The position numbers and the translations under genes are program-made. Below the pieces are notes generated by a model. That model was not told where the DNA came from, made no database searches, and saw only the letters and a program-made list of their open reading frames with translations. Below, piece by piece: positions 7,856 to 13,619 of a stretch of DNA of 13,619 nt (its first letter is position 1; every line of letters begins with the position of its first letter). Where the stretch lies: assembly GCA_964651505.1 (NCBI GenBank), contig CAZYXT010000070.1, positions 1 through 13,619 on the forward strand. Reading direction: 5' to 3'. Origin of the DNA: Avisuccinivibrio_A sp964651505 (lineage in GTDB: Bacteria; Pseudomonadota; Gammaproteobacteria; Enterobacterales; Succinivibrionaceae).

Positions 7856-7887
7856 ATTATCTCACACCATTTTTATTATGCAGTGAG
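7856..7887 (-). promoter_or_regulatory. Candidate rppH promoter with extended -10
   Basis: On the minus strand TGA-GATAAT (7856-7864) forms an extended -10 element about 46 bases before the GTG of rppH. The -35 position at 17-base spacing is poor (ACTGCA, 7879-7884). The -10 is bracketed by an inverted repeat, CTCAC 7861-7865 and GTGAG 7883-7887, which could be an operator. A further TTGAT/TAATAA pair lies upstream but is badly spaced. Confidence 0.38.
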
Positions 7888-7977
7888 CTAAGATCAAATA
7901 GGAGAACAAACTTAAATTTTTTTCAGTTTTCAAAATAAAACACGGCGGGGACTTTGACCGCCAAAATCGCCAAAAGT

Positions 7978-8006
7978 TTGCACAAAAGCCCCCTTTTTTC
8001 TAAAAT
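7978..8006 (+). promoter_or_regulatory. Weak candidate mutH promoter
   Basis: TTGCAC (7978-7983), a 17-base spacer and TAAAAT (8001-8006) give a sigma70-like pair with a poor -35. Transcription would begin within a base or two of the ATG at 8014, implying a leaderless or nearly leaderless message. This agrees with the lack of a ribosome site but is speculative. Confidence 0.22.
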
Positions 8007-8013
8007 TTTTGCC

Positions 8014-8715
8014 ATGAAAACCATCGACTTTGCCAATGCCCCGCCTCCTCCGCAAAATTTAAGCGAGCTTAAAGCCAGGCTCATGACCCTGCGCGGCCGG
8101 ACCTTGGGGCAAATTGCCAAAACCCTCGGAGTGCCGGTGCCGCGCTCGACCACTCACGGCAAGGGCTTTGCAGGGGAGCTCTTGGAATTTGCCCTCGGAG
8201 CCCAGGCCCATAACCTGCCGCTGCCTGACTTTACGGATCTGCGCATCGAGCTTAAATCCATGCCGGTGGGCTTTGACTTAAAGCCCCTTGAGAGCACCTT
8301 TTTGTGCCATGCCCCGCTGATGAATGTAAGAGGAATGGGCTTTTATCAAAGTCCTCTGTATCAAAAGATTGCCCTGATGCTGTTTGTGGCAATCGAGGGC
8401 GAGAGGGTCATAGCGCTCAAAGACCGCAAGGTGCTCGGGTTCCACCTTTTCAAGCCCCGGGGAGACGTGCTTTTGCAAATCAAAGCCGACTATGACGAGC
8501 TCATGGAAATGGTGGCCTCAGGCCATGCCCACGACATCAATGCCACCATAGGCAAGATCATTCAGATGCGCCCCAAGGCAGCCTCGGGGCAGGAGCTTAC
8601 CAATTATGTCACCGCAGACGGGCAAATCGGCAAGACCAGGCCCCGCGGCTTTTACATGCGAAGAAGCTTTACCATGCAAATAGCAGCTGCCATGTTCAAA
8701 GATAAGGGACAGTAA
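8014..8715 (+). CDS. mutH: DNA mismatch repair endonuclease MutH
   Basis: MutH is recruited by MutS and MutL and nicks the unmethylated strand at hemimethylated GATC sites. Starting at ATG 8014 the protein has 233 residues, against 229 in E. coli. The N-terminus then aligns with the family (APPPP...L...RTLGQI for the E. coli PPETE...YTLGEL). The catalytic D-x(n)-E-x-K is visible in PDFTDLRIELKSMPV, followed by LESTFLC, VAIEGER, IQMRPKAA and LPRGFY-like RPRGFYMRRSFT. A TTG at 7954 in the same frame would add 20 residues that have no family counterpart. No Shine-Dalgarno precedes 8014. Presence of MutH implies Dam methylation in the host. It diverges from rppH, as in E. coli, and converges on pntB. 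Confidence 0.94.
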   Translation: MKTIDFANAPPPPQNLSELKARLMTLRGRTLGQIAKTLGVPVPRSTTHGKGFAGELLEFALGAQAHNLPLPDFTDLRIELKSMPVGFDLKPLESTFLCHAPLMNVRGMGFYQSPLYQKIALMLFVAIEGERVIALKDRKVLGFHLFKPRGDVLLQIKADYDELMEMVASGHAHDINATIGKIIQMRPKAASGQELTNYVTADGQIGKTRPRGFYMRRSFTMQIAAAMFKDKGQ

Positions 8716-8776
8716 TCCAAAATAATAAAGCCCGCAAAGAAAACCTTCAGGGGGTAATTTTAAGCTCTCACAACGA

Positions 8777-8804
8777 GGCAGGGGAGCCCGAAGGCTCCCC
8801 TGCC
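8777..8804 (-). terminator. Strong hairpin between convergent mutH and pntB, UUCG loop on the minus strand
   Basis: Twelve perfect base pairs (8777-8788 with 8793-8804), GC-rich, enclose CGAA on the plus strand and UUCG on the minus strand. With a C-G closing pair the minus version is an exceptionally stable cUUCGg tetraloop, 21 bases after the pntB stop. Neither side has a real T-run, so it may act as a 3'-end stabiliser or a Rho-assisted stop as much as an intrinsic terminator. It may serve both genes. Confidence 0.6.
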
Positions 8805-8825
8805 GTGATTGACGGGCCGTATTTA

Positions 8826-10322
8826 TTACAGATCGGCCACAATCTCTTCGACGGACTTTTTCGCGTCGCCAAAGCACATGGCGGAATTTTCCTTGAAGAA
8901 CAGAGGATTTTGCACGCCTGCATAACCCGTGTTCATCGAACGCTTGAAGATAACCACGTTGCGCGCCTTCCAGACCTCCAAAACCGGCATGCCTGCGATG
9001 GGGCTGTTGGGATTCTCCAATGCAGACGGGTTGACGGTGTCGTTGGCGCCGATGACCAAAACGGTGTCGGTTTTCTCAAAATCGTCGTTGATCTCATCCA
9101 TCTCCAAGACGATGTCGTAAGGCACCTTAGCCTCGGCCAGCAGCACATTCATGTGCCCGGGCAGACGGCCTGCAACCGGGTGAATGGCAAAGCGCACTTC
9201 GATGCCGCGGGCCTTGAGCTTCTCGGTCATGGAAGCGACGGCGTTTTGGGCCTGAGCCACAGCCATGCCGTAACCCGGGGCAATGATGACGGAGGAGGAG
9301 TTCTTCAAAAGCTCGGCCACTTCATTGGTCTTAAGCTCGCGATACTCGCCCATCTCAGAATCGTCTGCTGCCACGCCTTCGTTGCCAAAGCCGCCTGCGA
9401 TGACGGAAATGAAGGAGCGGTTCATGGCCTTGCACATGATGTACGAGAGGATGGCGCCTGAGGAGCCTACCAGAGCACCCGTTACGATCAAAAGGTCATT
9501 GTTGAGCATGAAGCCCGAGGCTGCGGCGGCCCACCCCGAGTAGGAGTTGAGCATGGAGATGACCACCGGCATGTCCGCGCCGCCGATGGCGGCAACCAGA
9601 TGAATGCCGAACACAAAGGCAATCAGGGTCATCAGCACCAGAGGAGCCATGGGGGCTTCGTCGGCTGCCATGAACCAAATCATGAGCAGGAAGGAAACAA
9701 CCAGGGCGGCCAGGTTCATCCAGTGGCCAAAGGGAATGACCAGAGGAGAGGACTTGAAGATGCGCAGCTTGTAAGTGCCGTTGAGCTTGCCGTAGGCTAC
9801 GATGGAGCCTGTGAAAGTTACGGCACCGATGAAGACGCCAAGGAAAATCTCGACGAGGTGAATATTAAGCTCGCTTGCGCTCATGGTCTGAGATGCAGTC
9901 TGCACGGTGGCGTTGGCAGCTTCGAGCAAGGCGGCAATTTCAGCGGCGCTGGCGCCGATGGGGATGGTGACGGTTTCAGGAGGAACCGCGCCCAGCTCCA
10001 AGAAGCTGTTGTAGCCTACCAAGACGGCAGCCAGACCCACAAAGCTGTGCAGGCAGGCGATCATCTCGGGCATCTGAGTCATGGCCACGCGGCGGGCAAC
10101 ATAGATGCCGATGCCTGCGCCAATGACCATGGCGACCACGATCAGGCCGAAACCAACAACGGAATCGACTCTGGAGAAGGTGGCAAGCAGAGCGATGGTC
10201 ATGCCGACCATGCCCGACAGGCAGCCCATCTTGGCGGTCTCTTGCTTGGACAGGCCGGCCAAGGCCATGATGAACAGCAGAGCGGCCAGAATATAGGCCA
10301 TATGAGTAAGACCCAATACCAT
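8826..10322 (-). CDS. pntB: NAD(P) transhydrogenase subunit beta
   Basis: PntB is the membrane and NADP(H)-binding subunit of the proton-translocating transhydrogenase, which uses proton entry to drive hydride transfer from NADH to NADP+. The 498-residue protein has an N-terminal multi-helix membrane domain (about 1-300) with the conserved proton-path region LHSFVGLAAVLVG (91-103, including the His equivalent to beta-His91), GGADMPVVISMLNSYSGWAAAASGFM, and a C-terminal NADP-binding domain with GYGMAVAQAQ (350-359), HPVAGRLPGHMNVLLAEA and MDEINDDF. The C-terminal FKRSMNTGYAGVQNPLFF is nearly identical to E. coli. It is about 36 residues longer than the E. coli protein, due to an insertion at about 110-150 in a loop between membrane segments. 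It starts 20 bases after pntA, with GGAGG upstream of the ATG. Confidence 0.97.
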   Translation of the reverse strand: MVLGLTHMAYILAALLFIMALAGLSKQETAKMGCLSGMVGMTIALLATFSRVDSVVGFGLIVVAMVIGAGIGIYVARRVAMTQMPEMIACLHSFVGLAAVLVGYNSFLELGAVPPETVTIPIGASAAEIAALLEAANATVQTASQTMSASELNIHLVEIFLGVFIGAVTFTGSIVAYGKLNGTYKLRIFKSSPLVIPFGHWMNLAALVVSFLLMIWFMAADEAPMAPLVLMTLIAFVFGIHLVAAIGGADMPVVISMLNSYSGWAAAASGFMLNNDLLIVTGALVGSSGAILSYIMCKAMNRSFISVIAGGFGNEGVAADDSEMGEYRELKTNEVAELLKNSSSVIIAPGYGMAVAQAQNAVASMTEKLKARGIEVRFAIHPVAGRLPGHMNVLLAEAKVPYDIVLEMDEINDDFEKTDTVLVIGANDTVNPSALENPNSPIAGMPVLEVWKARNVVIFKRSMNTGYAGVQNPLFFKENSAMCFGDAKKSVEEIVADL

Positions 10323-10342
10323 TTTATTTCATTCCTCCACTC

Positions 10343-11881
10343 TTACTGCTGCTTTCTGAACATGGCCAGCATGCGCCTGGTTACTGCAAAGCCGCCGAAG
10401 ATGTTGATGGAGGCAATGAGCACGCCGATGAAGGCAAACAGGCCGATGACAAAGGAGCCTGAGCTGATCTGCAAAACGGCTCCCACCACGATGATGCCCG
10501 AGATGGCGTTGGTAACCGACATCAGAGGCGTATGCAGCGAATGGGTGACGTTCCAAACCACGTAGTAGCCGACCACGCAGGCTAAAACGAAGACGGTAAA
10601 GTGCGGCAGGAACTGCTCGGGAGCAAACATGCCGATGAGGATGAACAGCACCGCCACGATGGCAGCCAGGCCTGCCTTAAGCTTGGGCGATACCTGACGC
10701 TGCTCTATTTTCTTGGGAGCGGCGGCAGCCTGAGCAGGGGCCGGGGCGGCAGAAACACTGATCTTGGGCGGAGGGAAGGTTACCTCGCCGTCGCGCGTTA
10801 CGGTCATGTTGCGCAAAACGACATCTTCAAAATCAATGTCGATGTTGCCGTCTTTGTTCTTGCTCAAAAGCTTGGTCAGGTTGACCAGGTTGGTCGCATA
10901 CAGCTGCGAAGACTGCGCAGGCAGGCGGGCGGCCAGGTCGGAGTAACCTATGATCTTGACGCCGTTGGGGGTGGTAGTGATCTTGCCCTCAACCGTAAGC
11001 TCGCAGTTGCCGCCCGTGGCAGCGGCCAAGTCGACGATCACGGATCCCGGCTTCATGCTCTCCACCATCTGCTTTGAGATGAGGCGCGGTGCGGGTTTGC
11101 CCGGGATGGCTGCCGTGGTGATGATGATGTCCACTTCCTTGGCCTGCTTTGCGAACAATTCCATCTCGGCCTTGATGAACTCGTCGGACATGACCTTGGC
11201 ATAGCCGTCCGAAGTGCCGCCCTCTTCAGTCTTGAAATCAAGCTTCAAGAACTCGCCGCCCATGGACTTGATCTGATCGGCAACTTCCAATCTGGTATCA
11301 AAAGCCCTGACGATGGCGCCCAAAGAGTGGGCAGCGCCGATGGCGGCCAGACCGGCCACGCCTGCGCCGATGACCAGCACCTTGGCAGGAGGAACCTTGC
11401 CTGCGGCGGTCACCTGGCCCGTGAAGAATCTGCCGAAAGTGTGGGCAGCTTCAATGACGGCACGATAGCCGCTGATGTTGGCCGTGGAGGATAAGGCGTC
11501 CAATGCCTGGGCGCGGGAAATGCGCGGGACCATGTCCATGGCAAGGACATTGACTTTCTTTTGTTTGAGCTTTTCAACCAGATCGGGGTTTTGGGCAGGA
11601 CGGATGAAACTTACTAAAGTCTTTCCTTCCTTTAAAAATTCTATTTCATCTTTGTTGGGGGCGTTGACTTTGTAGATGATATCGCTGTTCCATACATCGC
11701 GGCCCTTGACTACCTTGGCTCCGGCTGCAGCGTAGGCAGCATCATCAAAGCTGGCATCGGCACCGGCATTGCTTTGAACAGCCACTTCAAAGCCTAACTT
11801 AATAAGCTTGCCAACGGTGTCCGGAGTTGCGGCAACTCTGGTCTCGCCTTTCAAGCTTTCCTTGGGAATACCTATGAGCAT
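10343..11881 (-). CDS. pntA: NAD(P) transhydrogenase subunit alpha
   Basis: PntA carries the NAD(H)-binding domain and four membrane helices of the transhydrogenase, which forms an alpha2beta2 complex with PntB in the inner membrane. The 512 residues comprise the alanine-dehydrogenase-like domain (about 1-375) with MVPRISRAQALDALSS (118-133), the dinucleotide motif GAGVAGLAAIGAA (172-184) and RAFDTR (192-197). An Ala/Pro-rich linker (375-395) and four hydrophobic segments (roughly 402-420, 427-445, 456-474, 477-497) follow. The end GGFAVTRRMLAMFRK matches the E. coli protein (510 residues). AGGAAG precedes the ATG by about five bases. It is the first gene of pntAB. Confidence 0.97.
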   Translation of the reverse strand: MLIGIPKESLKGETRVAATPDTVGKLIKLGFEVAVQSNAGADASFDDAAYAAAGAKVVKGRDVWNSDIIYKVNAPNKDEIEFLKEGKTLVSFIRPAQNPDLVEKLKQKKVNVLAMDMVPRISRAQALDALSSTANISGYRAVIEAAHTFGRFFTGQVTAAGKVPPAKVLVIGAGVAGLAAIGAAHSLGAIVRAFDTRLEVADQIKSMGGEFLKLDFKTEEGGTSDGYAKVMSDEFIKAEMELFAKQAKEVDIIITTAAIPGKPAPRLISKQMVESMKPGSVIVDLAAATGGNCELTVEGKITTTPNGVKIIGYSDLAARLPAQSSQLYATNLVNLTKLLSKNKDGNIDIDFEDVVLRNMTVTRDGEVTFPPPKISVSAAPAPAQAAAAPKKIEQRQVSPKLKAGLAAIVAVLFILIGMFAPEQFLPHFTVFVLACVVGYYVVWNVTHSLHTPLMSVTNAISGIIVVGAVLQISSGSFVIGLFAFIGVLIASINIFGGFAVTRRMLAMFRKQQ

Positions 11882-12141
11882 AGCTTCTTCCTGTACCTAA
11901 AACTATATTCAAAACACTGTAAGTGTAGCGTCAAACACTCATTATAGGGCCAAAGACTCAAAAATTAAGACGGCCTGAAAATAAAAATGTAAGCGCTCTC
12001 GCAATTATAAAACTTTGCCATTCAAGATCAGAACACTCTCATGCCTCAGCCTGTTGAAGACTGCAAGGCTGTCAGGATGCACCCATGAGCCTGGCCTTAA
12101 GGGAGTTATTTTTGAGGATTGATGCAAGAGTATTTGCGCTC
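11882..12141. promoter_or_regulatory. Region upstream of pntAB with two perfect -10 hexamers
   Basis: This 260-base gap holds no credible gene. On the minus strand TATAAT occurs at 11941-11946 (about 60 bases before the pntA ATG) and again at 12004-12009. Their -35 elements are weak at 16-18 base spacing, which suggests activator dependence. A CAGCCT/AGGCTG inverted repeat with a 13-base loop lies further upstream, near 12045-12075, and AAGAG/CTCTT (12126-12143) forms a small hairpin overlapping the rimI stop. Neither has a T-run, so no clear rimI terminator is visible. Confidence 0.45.
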
Positions 12142-12711
12142 TTAAGATTGGGCATGCTTTAAGGCATGCAAAAACGCAGAAACTTCCTGCATGACCCCAT
12201 CATACGTCAGAGAGTCAAAATTTAAGGCATCAAGATCACAGGCCATGACAATGGCATCCTCAGGGCCGCAAACGGGGGTTTTGGCGTAATAGTTTTTTCT
12301 CACCCCCATTTGCACGAAGCCTGTTTTCTCGTACAAAGAGCGGGCAACGGCATTGGAACGGCGCACTTCCAAAAAACATTTGCGCGCAAAGCAAAGCTTG
12401 CTCAGCGCCAATGTCGAGTGCAATAAGAAGCGCCCAAGCCCCCTGCCTTGAAACTTGGGCAAAACCCCGATGGTCCAAAGCTCGGCTTCATCGAGAATAA
12501 GAGAAGTGCAGGCAAAGCCGCAGATGATGCCGTCTTGACAGAGCACCACGGGCAGCCTGTCTTGGGAGAAGCACATCCTGATTTCATCGCCATCCCACGG
12601 ACTGATATGAGCTTTGCTTTCAATATAGACAAGATCGCTTAAAAGCTTGTCGTCAAGGGCGGCAGGCACCTTACAGCAGGCGCCCGGGCACGAGGCGCTG
12701 CAAACTATCAT
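12142..12711 (-). CDS. rimI: Ribosomal protein S18 alanine N-acetyltransferase RimI
   Basis: RimI is a GNAT-fold enzyme that acetylates the N-terminal alanine of ribosomal protein S18. The 189 residues include ESKAHISPWD (31-40), the acetyl-CoA loop QGRGLG (88-93), LEVRRSNAVARSLYEKTGF (114-132) with the expected catalytic Glu115 and Tyr127, then GVRKNYY and EDAIVM (151-156). The family is about 148 residues. Here there are about 12 extra residues at the N-terminus, Cys-rich (Cys at 4, 8, 12, 13), and about 29 at the C-terminus after the normal end. The ATG overlaps the holD-like stop by one base (TAATG). GTG at codon 15 is a possible alternative start that would remove the cysteines. The holD-rimI order is the same as in E. 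coli. Confidence 0.9.
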   Translation of the reverse strand: MIVCSASCPGACCKVPAALDDKLLSDLVYIESKAHISPWDGDEIRMCFSQDRLPVVLCQDGIICGFACTSLILDEAELWTIGVLPKFQGRGLGRFLLHSTLALSKLCFARKCFLEVRRSNAVARSLYEKTGFVQMGVRKNYYAKTPVCGPEDAIVMACDLDALNFDSLTYDGVMQEVSAFLHALKHAQS

Positions 12712-13244
12712 TACAGCTTGGTGCCCTTAAACTGAAGTTTCATAAAGTCCCACAAGGCCCTCTTGGAGGTTACGGCATGAGAGCGAGGATAGCCTTGAAC
12801 CTGCTGTGTTGGGGCAAGCAGGATCACGTCATGAGGGTCAAAGCAGTGTTCATCGTCAAACCTGCTGACGGTAAAACCCTGCCTTATCAGATAGGCAATA
12901 AAGGAGTATAAAAAATCGGCCTCAACCTTGGGGGAAATATAAAGATCCGCATCAGGCCTGCGCGGCAGGGAAGATGAAGCCATCAAAGGCGCAGGAGCGG
13001 GGCTTTGAGCCTTAATGCCGTTATGGCTTAAACTTTGGGAAGCTTGCAAAGAGGTCAAAGGCCGTGTGTCTTCCGATGCCTGCTGCGAGGGACTTTGAGC
13101 CTCCTGCGGCTTTAAGATCTTCTCATCGGAGGCCAAGGCTTGGACGGGAGTGCCCGAGGCTTGCCCGTCATCTGATGTTTGCAAAGCCCAGGGTGCCTGC
13201 ACGCCTTGCCGCAAGTGCCATGTTACTTGGGAACCTATGCTCAT
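12711..13244 (-). CDS. holD: Psi-like subunit of DNA polymerase III (HolD-like), extended
   Basis: Psi links the clamp loader to chi and through it to single-strand-binding protein. The 177-residue protein is longer than E. coli psi (137). Its N-terminus, LRQGVQAPWALQ (11-22), resembles the chi-binding peptide of E. coli psi (LGITQWSLRRP). The C-terminus KRALWDFMKLQF (161-172) resembles the psi ending around ARAALWQQI. Between them, residues about 23-98 are Ser/Gln/Ala/Pro-rich and probably disordered, and 99-160 look folded, with ILLAPTQQVQGYPRS near 141-155. It overlaps rimI, which follows holD in E. coli too. No good Shine-Dalgarno precedes ATG 13244 (AGGG is only one base away), so the start is uncertain. 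The identification rests on synteny plus short motifs. Confidence 0.68.
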   Translation of the reverse strand: MSIGSQVTWHLRQGVQAPWALQTSDDGQASGTPVQALASDEKILKPQEAQSPSQQASEDTRPLTSLQASQSLSHNGIKAQSPAPAPLMASSSLPRRPDADLYISPKVEADFLYSFIAYLIRQGFTVSRFDDEHCFDPHDVILLAPTQQVQGYPRSHAVTSKRALWDFMKLQFKGTKL

Positions 13245-13293
13245 GCCCTGATCGCGATATATCGAGTATTGATTAAGGAAGGTTTAATTCAGG

Positions 13294-13369
13294 TGGCAGG
13301 AGCAGAAGGACTCGAACCCTCAACCGTCGGTTTTGGAGACCGCTGTTCTACCATTAGAACTATGCTCCT
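13294..13369 (-). tRNA. tRNA-Trp (anticodon CCA)
   Basis: The 76-base minus-strand gene folds as a standard cloverleaf: acceptor AGGAGCA/TGCTCCT, D stem GTTC/GAAC with a TAATGGTA loop, anticodon loop CTCCAAA with anticodon CCA, five-base variable loop and T arm GAGGG-TTCGAGT-CCTTC. The discriminator is G and CCA is encoded. The anticodon stem has a G-A opposition at its outer pair (27-43). It lies 49 bases upstream of the holD-like gene on the same strand with no obvious terminator between them. Confidence 0.97.
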
Positions 13370-13384
13370 GTGCAACAGGGTTGC

Positions 13385-13413
13385 ATTATGCACAAGTTGA
13401 GATCTTTTGTAAA
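13385..13413 (-). promoter_or_regulatory. Sigma70-type promoter of tRNA-Trp
   Basis: On the minus strand TTTACA (13408-13413), a spacer of exactly 17 bases and CATAAT (13385-13390) form a near-consensus promoter. Transcription would begin around 13378, about nine bases before the mature tRNA. The bases after the -10 are GC-rich (GCAACCCTG), as in stringently controlled stable-RNA promoters. The transcript may continue into the holD-like gene and rimI. Confidence 0.7.
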
Positions 13414-13619
13414 GAATTTTTTGACGCCGCAAGGCATGATCCTATGGCGGAATTATCTATACGCTTAAGATCACATTTTTGCCTGCCTCGTTTTCATGAG
13501 GCAGTCTTCTGCTGAGCCTTTTCACCGCGCGGTCAGCAAGCCTGCTTTCCTTCTCCTGCCGCTTCTCGCTTTTGAGGCAGATGTACCTTTAGGATCGCAT
13601 TTCATCGTTAAAATTTGAC
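13414..13619. other. Upstream region of tRNA-Trp, possible end of a minus-strand gene
   Basis: A minus-strand frame open from the window edge (13617) ends at TGA 13522-13524. The 31 codons are basic, ending GRRRKAGLLTAR, and could be the tail of a gene outside the window or chance. A seven-pair inverted repeat, CTGCCTC 13483-13489 with GAGGCAG 13498-13504 and an eight-base loop, lies just after it and could end that transcript, but no T-run follows on the minus strand. Nothing else is recognisable. Confidence 0.25.

Noticed and set aside
7954..8013. TTG start for mutH adding 20 residues, and the TTGACC there as a -35
   Set aside because: The added residues have no MutH counterpart, and no -10 lies 16-18 bases after TTGACC. 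TTGCAC/TAAAAT further down fits better.
9600..10565. 321-codon plus-strand open frame antisense to pntB and the end of pntA
   Set aside because: It lies opposite two certain genes, its product is a His/Gly/Gln/Asp-rich mirror composition with no recognisable domain, and no ribosome site or promoter supports it.
12142..12180. GCATGC-TTTAAG-GCATGC inverted repeat at the end of rimI
   Set aside because: It lies inside the coding sequence, where it encodes HALKHA, and has no T-run, so a terminator role is not supported.
1..13619. Mobile elements, CRISPR arrays, defence or toxin-antitoxin modules
   Set aside because: No transposase, integrase, regularly spaced repeats or small paired unknown genes are present. 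Composition is even across the window.

Overview
The window carries ordinary chromosomal housekeeping genes of a gammaproteobacterium. MutH, SdhE, a SrmB-type helicase, PntAB, PtsP with a GAF domain, a HexR-type regulator and a HolD-RimI pair together point to the Enterobacterales/Pasteurellales/Vibrionales/Aeromonadales side of that class. The order mutH<>rppH-ptsP-thyA matches the E. coli neighbourhood except that lgt is missing. A host-associated Aeromonadales relative such as a Succinivibrionaceae is my best guess, but that assignment is weak. I see no insertion sequence, prophage, CRISPR array or toxin-antitoxin pair.

Layout. Position 1-56 appears to be the 3' end of a plus-strand gene, followed by about 300 bases holding candidate terminators. 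From 7810 down to 358 lies a tightly packed minus-strand run: rppH, ptsP, thyA, sdhE, srmB, nagA and a HexR-like regulator. Gaps or overlaps are 3, 11, 8, -1, 41 and 2 bases, so the run may be one long operon, possibly with a second promoter before nagA. Divergent from it is mutH (8014-8715, plus). Convergent with mutH is pntA-pntB (minus, 11881-8826), and a 12-bp hairpin with a UUCG loop on the minus strand lies between them. Upstream of pntA are 260 bases with two perfect TATAAT hexamers. Then come rimI and a holD-like gene (minus, overlapping by one base) and, just upstream of holD, tRNA-Trp(CCA) with a very good sigma70-type promoter.

How the genes work together. The long run mixes mRNA 5'-end processing (RppH), nitrogen-PTS signalling (PtsP), dTMP synthesis (ThyA), flavinylation of succinate dehydrogenase/fumarate reductase (SdhE), ribosome assembly (SrmB) and amino-sugar catabolism (NagA) with a sugar-phosphate-type regulator. 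PntAB couples proton flow to NADPH formation, MutH nicks DNA in mismatch repair, HolD-like psi belongs to the replicase clamp loader and RimI acetylates ribosomal protein S18.

The least routine observations are a psi-like protein with a long low-complexity linker, a HexR-like regulator whose sugar-phosphate pocket looks degraded, a RimI with a Cys-rich N-terminal and a C-terminal extension, and the absence of lgt from a conserved neighbourhood. I do not see a convincing new multi-gene system here.
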